Assembly (NCBI GenBank): GCA_036365515.1
Contig: CM070874.1
Span: 208,128,297 to 208,192,296, forward strand
Origin: Torymus aiolomorphi
Taxonomy: Eukaryota; Arthropoda; Insecta; Hymenoptera; Torymidae
Reading direction: 5' to 3'
Length of the DNA: 64,000 nt
Made by a program: the position numbers and the translations under genes
In this document: piece by piece, positions 13,128 through 25,590 of the stretch
Position numbering within the stretch: position 1 is the first letter of the stretch
Layout of the letters: every line of letters begins with the position of its first letter
The notes under the pieces: model-generated
What the model was told of the DNA's origin: nothing
The model's input: only the letters and a program-made list of their open reading frames with translations
The model's database searches: none

Positions 13128-13705
13128 CGGGTGCCATAGGGGTGTTGGTCTCAGGAGCCATTAGGTAGCACATTATCGAAAAATCATCTTTTCATCAATA
13201 ACTAAGGGCTGAGTAGAGCTATTACCACCAAATTGTAGAGAATTTTATCCTTCTTCAAATGTATTAATAATATATAAGTAACATCAGCTTTAATGTATTA
13301 ATAATGGAAAAAATATCAAAAATCGTTATAAAAAACAAAAGAAAATTAAATTATGAAAGAATGTTTAAAAAAAAGCAAAAAGAATCAGCCTTGCCCGATC
13401 AAAATCAATCCAATGGTAAGATCATAAGATCTGCCTGCGCGTCCACACACACACACACACACACCACACACACACACACACGCACAATCACTTACACATA
13501 CATATAACTTTTAATTTCTCAAAACTTTAACCAAAGTTTTATTTCTACACAAATATCTTCAATCTTCGCCATTTTTTCCATTAATTTTACTAAACTTACC
13601 AGCAGTTCCCAATATCTTCAATACATCTAGCTGCTCCCATGAACTTTGACATTTTTGTAATTTCATTATACATTGCGCAACACGATCATCATCTTAGGGA
13701 GGGTA

Positions 13706-14034
13706 GCTACCCCTATTGAAAATCTCAGGTGAGATCTCAGGTGATTTCTCAGGTGAGATCTCATGTAAAATCTCACGCCAAAATCTCACCTGAGATTCTG
13801 CTCCAGATGCTTCAGAAAACTTACGTTAATTAAAAATGAGCTTCTTCAGTATTGGGAATCGCCTTTCAGGATGTTTACCCCCCAGATGAGCTCAAAAATA
13901 AATGTTTGAAAGCATTTTACACAATTTTTCAATTTTTAAAAATTGATACATAATATCTCACCTGAGATCTCACATGATATATCACCTGAGAAATCACCTG
14001 AGATCTCACCTGAGATTTTTCAGTAGGGACACCT
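13706..14034. mobile_element. Foldback element with iterated TCTCAGGTGAGA motif
   Basis: The left arm (about 13706-13790) and right arm (about 13950-14034) are inverted copies ending in CCCTA(C)TGAAAAATCTCAGG-like sequence. Both arms are built of repeated palindromic 12-mers TCTCAGGTGAGA and relatives, about ten in all. The centre carries no ORF. Confidence 0.65.
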
Positions 14035-14335
14035 TCTATTATTATCTTGTAACCAACTAGTGGGTACCGCTAGTACACCATCATCAAACACCACTATACT
14101 ATACATAGTGAACTAGAAATGATATAAAAATGTAATTAATCATGTTACATTTTTAACATAATTATACATAACCATGTCAAAACATAAAAATACATGCAAA
14201 AGTGAAGAAAATTGAATGATTTATTAATTTTCATAATTACATATGGCGGCTTAAAGCCGAAAATTTTTTGCTTATTTCGATATTTTTCTTATTTTTTATT
14301 TAAAAAAATTTTTGATGATGAATATTTACCAAATT

Positions 14336-14800
14336 GTGTATACAGGGTTTTTTTTGGTCGCTGGTTACGAATCTGTTATCAGTTTGCACAAATTCAAAAT
14401 GGCGGATGCAATATGGAGGCCAAAAATTTCGAAAATTGTTCAGTTTCTATGTAAGTCAGTATACAGGAGTTTTTTGGGTCGCTGGTTACGAATCTGTTAT
14501 CAGTTTGCACAAATTCAAGATGGCGGATCCAATATGGCGGCCAAAAATTTCGAAAATGGTTCAATTTCTATGAAAGTCAGTATGCAGAGGTCTTTTGGGT
14601 CGCTGATTACGAATCCGTTATGTTTTTATAAATCGAGGATGGCGGATCTAATATGGCGGTCAAAAATTTCAAAAATTGTTCAATTACTATGAAATTCGGT
14701 TTACAGGAGTTTTTTAGGTCGTTGAGTACGAATCCATTATCTGTTTTTATAAATTCAATATCGCGCATCCAATAAGGCTGCTAAAATAAAAAATTTACGT
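14336..14800 (+). repeat. About 124-bp tandem repeat, four units
   Basis: Each unit contains TGGTTACGAATCTGTTATC, AAGATGGCGGATCCAATATG and CAAAAATTTCGAAAAT words; units diverge progressively to the right. Overlapping open frames here are products of the repeat. An inverted, partial copy lies at 22520-22675. Confidence 0.75.
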
Positions 14801-15089
14801 GATAATTTTTTAAATTAAGTAAATTTAAAGTTTTTAAGTCGCTGATTATACGTTTCTTAGCCATGAAATCACATTGCCCAGCTCACACCGCGTGGAGGTT
14901 AACGTAATTTAGTGAGCCTTTTTTTTGTTATCTTTTTCTTGTTTTTTTTTTTAATTTTTTTTCTGTTTTATTTTTTAATTTTTTCGGCATACTTATGAAT
15001 TTTGACTAATTATGTAATACAGAGAAACATGAAGCACACGAGTGAACATTACAAGTTTTGCACATTTTTTGAGTTCTGGTTGCACATTT

Positions 15090-16551
15090 TTAAAAATTTT
15101 CACAGTTTCTCTTTTGGCTTACAGTAACACTTTCGTGCAATTTACTTACTTTTGCTTTTGCTAGGTAGTGTTTTGCAAGTGCAACAGCAAATTCTTTCAT
15201 GCCCATTTTTTCTTCATGTACTCAATTTCGAAGAACAACTCCGTTAGTCATCGATGATTGAATAAATCTCAATAGCATTGGCCAGGTCCATCTTTTAGCT
15301 CTTATAAAAGGCATGAAATTGCTGCAATGTAAATCATGTAAATCAATTCCGCCCATAAACAGATTATATAATTTGAATGCATGAGGAAAAAGTAAATTTA
15401 CTTTTATCATCTCTTCAAAAGAAAATCTTTGTATTTCATACAAAGGAGTAACTCCTGCGGCTTTTGATAGCATGGATACGGGTTTTGAATCCATAACCGT
15501 AATAAAATTTACACCACTACTTTTTTCATGTTTCACAACATAAGATCCTTTCTTACTCTTTTTATCTATCCCATTTGTTACATTTACTCTATTGACTCTT
15601 ACCATACCTGTTGCTTTCAAGCCGAGTCTCTTCAAGTGAATCAATAAATCAGGGTTACAAAAATAGTTATCAAAATACAAATGATAAGGTTCTAACTTTC
15701 TACGTACAACCGATGTCAGTAACTGTTGGATCAAGAACATTACCACGCGACTTCCTAAAGCACATTTAGTAAGTACAGCTTCTTTATCAGCAGAATAGAT
15801 ATTTGATCCTTTTCCACAGTAAATATCGCAGTCGAACAAATATTCTTCAGGACTAGCAATGCCCCACATTTTACACCCCCAACGTTCAGGTTTATTCGGC
15901 ATGAATTGCAATAAATCTGTTCTTCCATGAAATTTGACCATCATTTCGTCAATTGATAGTGCTGTGGAAAAAAAACCAAATTGTTTCAAATTTTTCCTGA
16001 ATATTTCAAGTACTTTTCGAATTCTCCATGCTTTGTCATTATTATTATCTTCAGGTTTATTTAGCTTTATTTTTTATTTTATGTTTTCAAATTTATCCCG
16101 ACCCATTGCTGCTGCAACGGGTTCACATACAAGTAGGGGATCTGGAGACCAATAGTCCCTTTGTGATTTTCTTTTGTTGAAAGTTGACAGTATTATTATT
16201 CCTATAAAAACATCAAAATTGTTTTCGGTAAGTGGATACCCGTTCATACTCATGCTTTCAATGATGTAGCTTTTTATCTCTTTGGAAAAAAATAACTCAA
16301 ATAATTGAACGAAAGAATAGTTGCGTATCGCTTTTTTTTACATCATTCGAAAGCAAAATCTAATTTCCAAGGCAGTGTACAAGATTGTACTTTAGTTCAC
16401 CATCTAACCACACGTATTTATGATCTGGTTCTAATTTTGCTTGATTTTTTGTATAATTGTCTAACATTTGATGATATGAGACTGTAAGTGTATTATCAAT
16501 GTCATGTGAATGAAGAGAATCAGATTCAACATCTAACTCACAAGGAAGGTA
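15090..16551 (-). pseudogene. piggyBac-like transposase, C-terminal and central part
   Basis: Minus-strand transposase of the DDE_Tnp_1_7 (piggyBac) family. The long open segment 15222-15989 shows the three catalytic Asp contexts: SIDEMMVKFHGR, LYFDNYF and GGIDLHD. Family proteins excise and insert at TTAA. Upstream in the same strand, segments around 16100-16280 (ending near YWSPDPLLVCEP) and 16360-16551 belong to the same protein but are broken by frameshifts. A TGA at 15222-15224 interrupts the C terminus, after which the frame stays open to TAA at 15090. The N terminus is displaced to 21967-22127 by the Tigger insertion. Inactive. Confidence 0.8.
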
Positions 16552-16744
16552 CCCCAAGTGTAAGTCGCCGATTTGGACGATATTGCAATATGTTGTAGTA
16601 CATTAAAAAATAAGAGACACGTATTTTTTTTACGTGCTGATAGACACTTTAAGGGGGTGAAATCTACCCCTAAAGTTCACCCTCAAAAACAGTTTTTTTC
16701 AAATATTTCAAAAACGAATAAAGCTAGTTTAACGAAACCGACGC

Positions 16745-17470
16745 CAAAAGTTGTAGAATAAAAAAGCCTTCAAAACAGCATTACTTTCAATTTTAAGGGT
16801 AGCAACCCCTATTTTTTTTTCAAGAAAACTAAGCTTTTCTCGTCAATTTTCAGCTATAAAAATTACAATAAATTATATTTAGCCTCAAAACAGATTTCAT
16901 TCAAAAGAAAATTAAAAAATAAAGTTGACCTGTCTCGTGGTTTTGACCAAAATTATTTTTTAGGGGGTAACTACCCCTTATTTATATTTTGTTCATTATT
17001 TCAGAAATAAATAAAGACATCTTAATAAAACCAACGCCAAAAGTTGTAGAATAAAAAAGCCTTCAAAATAGCATTACTTTCAATTTTAAGGGTAGCAACC
17101 CCTATTTTTTTTCAAGAAAACTAAGCTTTTTTCATCAATTTTCAGCTATAAAAATTACAATAAATTATATATCGCCTCAAAACTGATTCCATTTAAAAGG
17201 AAATTAAAAAATAAAGTTGACCTGTCTGGTGGTTTTGGCCAAAATTATTTTTTAGGGGGTAATAAATAAAGATACCTTAATAAAACTAACGCTAAAAATC
17301 TTAAAATTAAAAAGGCCATAAATCTGCATAACTTTCAATTTTAAGGGTAGCAACCCCTACTTTTTAAAGGAAATTAAGTTTTCTATCAATTTTTAGCTAT
17401 AAAAATTACAATAAATATATCTCTTTAAAAACCATTCCATTGAAAAGATTGACCATAAAATTTTGACCAA
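16745..17470 (+). repeat. Subrepeats in left TIR of the Tigger element
   Basis: Words AAAGTTGTAGAATAAAAAAG, TTTCAATTTTAAGGGTAGCA and AAAATTATTTTTTAGGGGGT recur about every 290 bp, roughly three units. The inverted equivalents are in 21085-21790. Confidence 0.75.
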
Positions 17471-19056
17471 TAACACAGACAAACGCTATGTAATTTTAGC
17501 GCTTTCGGGCAATACGAAATACTAATTTATCATTAATTTTGCAAAATTAGTTTGTTTAAACTACTTGTTTAAACGGATTATTGTAAAGCTTTTTCGAAAA
17601 ACTAATTTTGACTTGAATTCCACAAGAAAAGTAACATGTTTATTTAAACTTTTATATGTTGTAGTGAACCAAAAAACGAAAAATATTTATATTTTTTATC
17701 TGTGAATAATACATCTTAAAGGGGTGCAAATCATCCCCGGAAATTCATTATGTTCTTACTTCCCTTTATTATATTTTATGTATTATTGTAAATACTTCAT
17801 CAAAGGCAATCGTACCGTTTTGATACGTGATAAATAAAGCATTAAAAAAAAATTAATGTGTGTGTGCGTGTGTGTACGTGGATGTAAGTGATTTTTATGC
17901 AGTAAATATGAGTAATCGCTGATTGTGAAAGAGAAAATAATGTTATTTTTATGTTATTATGAGGCGGATATTTATAGATTGGTGATTTAACTCGTAGTTT
18001 CATATATTGCTGGCAAACATTGTATTTATAAATCGCTAGAGTTCCAGTCGTGCAGTGTTGTTTTGTGAAAGTGGTTATTTCTACAATATTGTGGCTGTAA
18101 TATTGCATCAATTCATTTTTTTTAATCTCAGCAGCACTACAAAACTACAGGTAAATGTCTATTTATATATCAGATCTAATGCATTATTTGTAAGAATTTC
18201 GTATCTGTCTATAGGCTTTAATAAAATGATAACAGCTTTTCAAAATTATATTTTGCGTTATTTTTAATGAACATATTAGAAAGTATGCAATTTCGTACAT
18301 TGTTACATTTTTTGGAGATACATTTGACGTTATAGAGCACAAATAGTTTAAATTGATTTTTCTTTAATTTTAAAGATTAAAAAAATCCTGATTTATAAGT
18401 GCATAAAGTATTTTTAATATTTTTATGAAAATTAAAAAATGTATCAAAATATACTTTATTGTGTATACTGTATTGTTTACTTTCTGTTATTAACAAAATT
18501 ATAGACTCCTGATTCAATTTTTAGCCAAAATTGTATATGGTTCCTTTACTATTAGATGTTTTACAAATAATAAATTTTACATACAAATAATAATTTTAAA
18601 TAACTAAATCTTAATTTTAATAAATCTAAATTAGCAGGCATTGTGCAATACATCTTATCGATTACTGTTTACAAATTTAAAAAAAAACTCGAGATTACCT
18701 TCTTTTCATTTTAATCAAGCGCTTTAGTAAAGAAATATACAGATACGATATTCTTAATAGATTCTTAACAGGATGGCCCAAAGTGTAAATATTTGTTTTA
18801 TTTGTATGTGTCGCCTTTTTAAATGCAACATTATTATCTTGTGAAAATATGGTATTTTTTTAATATTTAAACAAATATTTCCCAGTAAAAAGACATTGGT
18901 CGCATGATGGCGTACATCAGTAAAAGCGTACAACGTACAACGTACAAAGCTTCCTCATTGAGAAATAGCTTTGTTCTCGCAACATAGTATTGTAACGTTT
19001 AGAGGGGTGACGCATACAAATTAAAAAAATGTTTTTATTTTCAGCATTCTATATAT

Positions 19057-20824
19057 GTGTGTTGTAAAGATACTATTTCTGTATGCAATTATTCTTATAA
19101 ATGTTTGATTATTTTAGCACTCAAAATGAAAATTAATCCTCTGAATGTTATTAATTTGCTGCTTGCCTATTTCCAAACACTTGATATTGAAGATAGCCCT
19201 TATAATATTAAAGAAATAGAAATAAAAGACCATTTCCAAATGATACTGTTAGATTTAATGGAATCGTCTAATAGCATAGATGTTATAATGGAAAAATCGT
19301 TGGATTTTCAAGAAGAATATAAAGAAACAGATGCACGTATTGTGGAAGATGTTGATTTACATACACTTCCTTACTATGCTGAATTACCTACGGATCAATG
19401 TACGGGACATGAAGAACCATTGAGTTTTGAATACAAAAAAGGGCTGTAGAATATTAGAGAAGTGGAAAAACAAAAAAGAATTTATCGCTTAAAACAGTTC
19501 AAAATAGATTCAGGAAAGTCAGTTCTGAAACATAGTTACATCGCTGGGCTCACCAAATCAATCAAGGTGGAACTTACCGAGAAAAAATTGCAAGAATTTG
19601 CGATTTCACACTAGAAAATTTTAAAGCTGCTATGAACTGAACTGAAGCTGGATTAATAATTCATGACAACGATTTAAGAAGATGGGCTCTACAAGCACGA
19701 AAATTAATCGGAAATGAGGACGTAAGATTTACAGCTTCAAAACATTGGCTTTCAAAATTTAAAAACACCCATAGAATTGTTTCTCGAAAAATTAATAAAT
19801 TTATCACAAAAAAAAGTATAGAAAATAGAAATGATTTGCATAAAAAAGAAGTAGAATTCGTAACAGAAGTCAACCAATTGATTAATCAAATAGGCGCTGA
19901 CAATACATATAATTCAGACCAGTCTCGTATTCAGTTGGAAATGCATTCTGGTCGATCTCTTGCTTTTGAAGGAGAAAAGAAATTACAGTGCCTTGTACAG
20001 TCGGTCACATCAACAACTCATAGCTATACTGTACAGCCAACAATTTCAGCAACAGGAAAGTTACTATTACCATTATTTTTAGTAGTAAAGGAACGAAGCG
20101 GAGAATTTGGACCAATTGTCTCACAAAATGTGTTTGTGCCTACAAACGTATATGTTACATCCTCGATATCTGGAAAACTTAATTCAGGTAAAATCACGTT
20201 CTATTAATTTCTAAAAATAAAACGTTAATTATTTCGCAAGACACATTTAAATAAAATCAAAATTTGTAGAACTCTTTAAGGCGTGGTTAAAAGAGGTATA
20301 TTTTCCTCAAGTTGGACCTAGAAGCATGCTGCTAATTGATTCGTGGAGTCGTCATTGTCCAACGATTGTACAGGAAGTTACGCCACACGATAAAACACTA
20401 CATCTCAAAATGATACCTACAGGAACGACTGGAAACATACAGCCGTTAGATGTATATGGATTCCGCACATGGAAGAACTATGTTAAACATTTTTCAGACC
20501 ATGTTTTGCTCATAGACGAAGACTTAAATTTACATTTGAGAAATAATATAATTAAATTACAGTCTTTGGTTCATAACCAATTTTCATCTCCACGATATGA
20601 AAATCTATTTTAAATATTCGTGGTATAAAAGTGGGTATCTTGTGAATCGACCAGGAGATTTCGATGACCCCGTAAGTTTCAGTTTCGGAGATTCCTGTGC
20701 AACGCATTGTGAGATCAATGGTTATAATAATGATGCAATTGTTAGATGTTCGTGGTGTAAAAAATCTTTATGCTTAAAACAATTTTTTGAAGAATATCAT
20801 TATCGTACAACTTGCAATCCATAA
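19057..20824 (+). pseudogene. Tigger/pogo-like DDE transposase with one intron, broken
   Basis: Plus-strand transposase of the DDE_1 (pogo/jerky/CENPB) type. The central part (about 19560-20187) carries a CENPB-type DNA-binding region and the first catalytic context NSDQSRIQLE. An 82-bp intron (GTAAAA..TTTGTAG, 20188-20269) joins in frame to exon 2 with LLIDSWSRHCPT (second Asp) and TGNIQPLDVYGFRTWK (third Asp), then a C-terminal CSWCKK zinc-like motif. Breaks: TAG at 19447-19449, a frame change near 19540, TGA near 19637, and a 1-nt frameshift near 20600. The role would be mobilising the surrounding 5.4-kb element, but this copy cannot make it. Confidence 0.7.
20188..20269 (+). other. Predicted intron in Tigger-like transposase
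   Basis: 82 bp, GT..AG, AT-rich. Removing it joins codons in frame (..NSG/ELFKAWLKE..) between two conserved catalytic regions. Confidence 0.65.
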
Positions 20825-21084
20825 TGCCTCGAGCTATTCGACAAACAATTACTTTTTTGAGAATACTTTAAATTTTTTGTAGTAGTAGTAATAATAAAAC
20901 TTGTGTTGTTAAAACAAAAACCATATTTACATTAGTTATCACTTCATTTTGTATTTTTCTGCAACACGTAACATTAATTTTTATTATTTTTTTGAAAAAA
21001 AATTAATCTCACTAAATTTTGATTATTTACGCAATTTTTTCAGAAAAAAATAATCAACACATTTACCCTCCCTGCTAGAAAAAG

Positions 21085-21964
21085 TTAGTAGAAGTCGATA
21101 AAAATCGATAAGTTTCACCATTGAAGTCAATAAAGTCTTAATTTCCTTAAAAAAAGAAAAATAGGGGTTCCTACCCTTAAAATTGAAAGTGATACAGATT
21201 TGTGGCCTTTTTAGTTTTAAAATTTTTAGCGTTAGTTTTATTAAGGTAGTTACCCCCTAAAAAATAATTTTGGTTAAAACCACGGGACAGGTCAACTTTA
21301 TTTTTTTAATTTTCTTTTAAATGGAATCAGTTTTAAGGCGATATATAATTTATTATAATTTTTATAGCTGAAAATTGATGAAAAAAGCTTAGTTTTCTTG
21401 AAAAAAAAATAGGGGTTGCTATCCTTAAAATTGAAAATAATGCTGTTTTGAAGCCTTTCCTATTTTAAAATTTTTAGCGTTGGTTTTATTAAGGTATCTT
21501 TATTTATTTCTGAAATAATGAACAAAATATAAATAAGGGGTAGTTATCCCCTAAAAAATAATTTTGGCCAAAACCACGAGACAGGTCAACTTTATTTTTT
21601 AATTTTCTTTTAAATGGAATCAGTTTTGAGGCGATATATAATTTATTGTAATTTTTATAGCTGAAAATTGATGAAAAAAGCTTAGTTTTCTTGAAAAAAA
21701 AAAATAGGGGTTGCTACCCTTAAAATTGAAAGTAATGCTATTTTGAAGGCTTTTTTATTCTACAACTTTTGGCGTCGGTTTCATTAAGCTAGCTTTATTC
21801 GTTTTTGAAATATTTGAAAAAAACTGTTTTTGAGGGTGAACATTAGGGTTAGATTTCCCCCCCTTAAAGTGTCTATTAGCACGTACAAAAAATACGTGTC
21901 TCTTATTTTTTAATGTACTACAACATACTGCAATATCGTCCAAATCGGCGACTTACACTTGGGG
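21085..21964 (-). repeat. Right TIR of Tigger element
   Basis: Reverse complement of about 16552-17470, with the same AGGGGTTGCTACCCTTAAAA and CAAATCGGCGACTTACAC words. The arms differ in subrepeat number and by scattered substitutions. Confidence 0.8.
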
Positions 21965-21966
21965 TA

Positions 21967-22127
21967 TCTTCCTTGCCAGTGTCAGATTCAGAATGGGATC
22001 CAGAATCAGAATCTCCGGAATCATCTATATCAGGGATATAAATTGCATTATAACCCCCGCTTTCGCACTTTTCAAACTCAATATCATGATTGTGAACTCG
22101 ATTTTGACGCTTTGAACGTCGAGACAT
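21967..22127 (-). pseudogene. piggyBac-like transposase, N-terminal part
   Basis: Begins ATG at 22127 (MSRRSKRQNRVHNHDIEFEK..) and runs in an acidic Asp/Ser-rich tail to the TA where the Tigger element inserted. Across the insertion the sequence resumes at 16549 with another acidic stretch (ELDVESDSLHSHDID). piggyBac proteins commonly start with an acidic, disordered N terminus. The frame shifts across the junction, so the gene was probably already decayed or the TA addition altered it. Confidence 0.65.
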
Positions 22128-22519
22128 TTCTTCTTGACGGGAAAAACTTTTATGTACTACTTACATAAATGTTTTGTGTAAAAAGTTTTTTACAAACAAA
22201 ATTGTAACCAAACGAATGAACTGTTGTATTTTATTTTAGGAAGTAACTGTTATAATTTGCATATGGATAAAAACAATTTTTGAATCAGAAATAAATATAA
22301 TGTAAAAGATGAAAATTTACATGTAATCTATATAACTTGCACAAGAAAAATTATTTAGGATAAGTACACATGAAGGCTCATACTTCTTCCTATAAATATG
22401 TTTTGACAAAAATTGTATATTCTGTGCAATAGTACATTCAATATGATACAGTATACAATAGTGTATTCAGTAATAATCTACCCAGAAATTCTTATATAAC
22501 AGATTTCATCAATATTGAA

Positions 22520-22675
22520 CTAATTTCGACAATTTTGAATGGCATATTCGATCCTCTATGTTGAATTTGTAAAAGCAGATAACAGATTCGTAATCAGCGA
22601 CCAAAAAGAAACCCTGTATATGCAATTTGATACGCAATAAGCAAAAAATTTTCGGATTTAAGTTGCCATATTGGA
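22520..22675 (-). repeat. Inverted copy of sequence at 14235-14410
   Basis: Read on the minus strand it matches the first unit and leader of the 14336-14800 array (AATCCGAAAATTTTTTGCTTAT, TACGAATCTGTTATCTG). With the left copy it brackets the piggyBac/Tigger nest, suggesting terminal or subterminal repeats of a larger element. Confidence 0.55.
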
Positions 22676-22721
22676 CGCTGCCATCTTAAATTTGAAAAAA
22701 TCTATACATGGATTTTGAAGG

Positions 22722-23014
22722 TTAGCTTCCATGGACGCAAAAAACTCACAAATTATAAAAATCCAACGACGGTTTCTGTGTAAAAATATGAAATGAACAA
22801 TTTTTGTCATTCGAAATTTCGTGTTTTTTGTTAAATGAACAAATACAACTTTGGTAATATGAATTTTTTTGAAAATTCTGACAACACCAGTCGAAAGTTC
22901 AGAAAATTTTACATCGAATATGACTTGTCTCAATTTTTTTACAATCGGATTCACATTTAAAATCGCGGTTGAAGAAAGCATAAAAAAATCGTCCGTTTAG
23001 GCGTTAATGGGTTA
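22722..23014. repeat. Diverged dispersed repeat, copy 2
   Basis: Same-orientation relative of 1-297. Its 107-codon minus open frame has no recognisable domain. Confidence 0.6.
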
Positions 23015-23026
23015 AATGAAAAATTT

Positions 23027-23217
23027 TAAGTATGCGTAAAAAATTTGTGTGATTTCTTTTTGTAGTATCTTTAGAATTTTTTCTTTATTTCCTTACAACC
23101 GAAATATGAGGTAGCCAAACATTGGAAAAATAAATTCTATGAAATAGACATTTTAACCTCCAAAACTGAGTCAAATCCGTATTGGTAATGAACTTTAATT
23201 TTGAAAATACCGGGTGT
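23027..23217 (+). repeat. Duplicated flank, left part (matches 37741-37917)
   Basis: Nearly identical to 37741-37917, starting CGTAAAAAATTTGTGTGATT. Continues at 26341 after the ITm element; together 23027-23217 plus 26341-27575 correspond to 37741-39149. Confidence 0.8.
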
Positions 23218-24251
23218 CCCATTTTAAAACCACCAGGCAAATATCTCGATAACTAAGGGAGATGGAAAAAACTTTTAATACAAAAGTTGTAGGGCTCAGA
23301 GGGGCCCAACTGATCGTGACCTTAGTTATGACCTTGAGGTCAATGATCAAGGTCATTTGAAGGTCAAATCGATTTTTTCAAATGGGAACCCCCACTTTTG
23401 ACCTCGTAAATGGAAAGAGCGGAAAATTTTACGTTCCGATATGTCCTTGAGCCAAGGTCATGGTCATGGTCATGGTCATGTTTAAAATCAAAATGAATCA
23501 ACGCATCAAAACATTCCCATAATTAGGCATACGAGACAAATTGTTAAATACAAAAGTTGTAGGGTTCAGAGGGGCCCAACTGATCGTAACCTTGGTTATG
23601 ACCTTGTGGTCAATGATCAAGGTCATTTGAAGGTCAAATCGATTTTTTCAAATGAGAACCCCCATTTTTGACCTCGTAACTGGAAAGAGTGGAAAATTTT
23701 ACGTTCAGATATCTCCTTGAGTCAAGGCCATGGTCATGGTCATGGCCATGTTTAAAATCAAAATCAATCAACGCATCCAAACATTCCCATAATTACGCAT
23801 ACGAGTGTTAAATACAGAAGTTGTAGGGTTTGGAGCGGCCCAACTGATCGTGACCTTGGTTATGACCTTGAGGTCAATGATCAAGGTCATTTGAAGGTCA
23901 AATCGATTTTTTCAAATGGGAACCCCTATTTTTGACCTCGTAACTGGAAAGAGCGGAAAATTTGACTATTTTTACTATTATCAATATTTACCAGGGTTAA
24001 CCACTTATATCAAATAATAACAAAAGTTAATAAGTGTTGACCACCTGTATCCAATAGTGACCGGTAGTATTCAGCATTGATCGGTAATAGTCAATAATTA
24101 TTACTGTTTACATCAAATTGTTTTCAAATTGAGCACACTTACATTGGCACAGAAAATTAAACTTTTTCGTTTTAAAATATTGTATAGTATAATAACATAT
24201 TATCTCTTTTGTGGTGTTTTGATAAATAATTGCATTTACAACTAAAAAAGA

Positions 24252-25318
24252 ATGCCTGACTATTCTGCTAATGAAATAGTTGACATTCTTCTTATTTTAG
24301 GAGAATGTCGACGAAACTATCGAGAGGCAAGCAGATTGTATCGTGCTCGGTTCCCTCAACGACAACATCCTGATCATACGGTAATACGTGACATTGAACT
24401 GCGCGGTCGACAAGGAAACTTCGTTCGAAGAAGGAGGACACTGAATAAACACGATTATGAAAATAATCCTCGCTTTCTTGCTGTTCTAGCCATGGTACAT
24501 TTAAATGTTCATGTCAGTTTACGCGAAATCAAGTTAACAATGGGTATTCCAAGATCTATGGCCAGTAGATATTTACGATATGCGCGTTACTATCCTTACC
24601 ACATTACTCTAAATGAAGCTTTAACTGTGGAAGATTATCGACGGAGAATAACATTTTGCCAATGGGCAACACAAAAAATTACTGATGATGAAAATTTCTT
24701 TAACAATGTTCTTTTTAGCGACGAGGCTACATTTCAGAGTACTGGTATGTTGAATCGCCATAATTGCCACTACTGGTCTCCTGTTAATCCTCATTGGATG
24801 CGAGAAGTTGATCATCAGCATCGCTGGAATGTAACGATATGGTGTGGTATTATTAACGGATGACTGATTGGACCTTATTTTTTGAAGGTCACGTAACTCA
24901 ACATACTTATTTACAGTTGCTGAGAGACGAGCTGCCACTCTTTCTAGAAAACGTTGATCTCCATACAAGGGCCAGAATGTGTCTACAACAAGATGGTGCT
25001 CCTCCACATTATGCCAGAATTGTCAGAGATTTTCTTAATGAAAGGTTTAACGGTCGATGGATTGGTAGTGGAGGTCCCGTAGCATGGCCACCCAGATCTC
25101 CAGATCTGACATCTCCAGATTTTTATTTATGGGGCTTCCTAAAAAATACAGTCTACCGCAACAGGCCAACTACAAGAGAAGACATGATTCAAAGGATTAC
25201 ACAAATCTGCTTAAGTATTCCACGTCAAGTATTATTAAATACTGTTAGAAACTTTATAAGGAGAATAGAATGTTGTCAACAAGTAAATGGTGCAACTTTT
25301 GAGCATCTTCTTCAGTAA
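24252..25318 (+). pseudogene. ITm-type transposase, stop plus frameshift
   Basis: Homologue of the transposase at 7583-8647. It starts MPDYSANEIVDILLILGECR (HTH, DUF4817-like), then FSDEATFQS (first Asp), QQDGAPPHYA (second Asp) and SPDLTSPDFYLWG (third Asp), again with 36 residues between second and third. A TGA follows WCGIING at 24861-24863, and a 1-nt deletion in a T run near 24880 shifts the frame before GHVTQHTY. The two halves are otherwise open (203 and about 145 codons). Inactive as it stands. The two ITm transposases differ at many residues, so they are separate families with separate TIR sequences. Confidence 0.85.
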
Positions 25319-25392
25319 ATGGTGACCGAAACACTTGGATCCTATGACTAAATACACATGAACGTGGGATTTTCCAATGAATTTTTAGCAGG

Positions 25393-25590
25393 CCTGATCA
25401 TCCCCGACCTTGCCTTAAATGGCCGGGTCATCCCCGACCTTGCCTTAACTGGCCGGGTCATCTCCGACCTTGCCTTAACTGGCCGGGTCATCTCCGACCT
25501 TGCCTTAACTGGCCGGGTCATCTCCGACCTTGCCTTAACTCGCCGGGTAATCTCCGATCTTGCCTTAGGTGACCGGGTCATCTTCGACTT
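25393..25590 (+). repeat. 30-bp minisatellite in right TIR of ITm element 2
   Basis: Six to seven units of about 30 bp containing GGCCGGGTCATCTCCGACCT and TGCCTTAACT. Both strands are open across it, giving meaningless repetitive frames. Confidence 0.8.

Larger units (their letters stand above)
16552..21964 (+). mobile_element. Tigger/pogo-like transposon with about 0.9-kb TIRs
   Basis: Ends read CCCCAAGTGTAAGTCGCCG as inverted repeats and are flanked on both sides by TA, the pogo/Tc1 target duplication. Inverted arms of roughly 0.9 kb (about 16552-17470 and 21085-21964) contain an internal subrepeat of about 290 bp. One transposase-like gene with an intron lies inside. The element interrupts the piggyBac-like pseudogene, so it is the younger of the two. 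Confidence 0.85.

Noticed and set aside
22658..22981. 107-codon minus frame as a gene
   Set aside because: Lies over a dispersed repeat that is also at 1-297, where the frame is not kept open.
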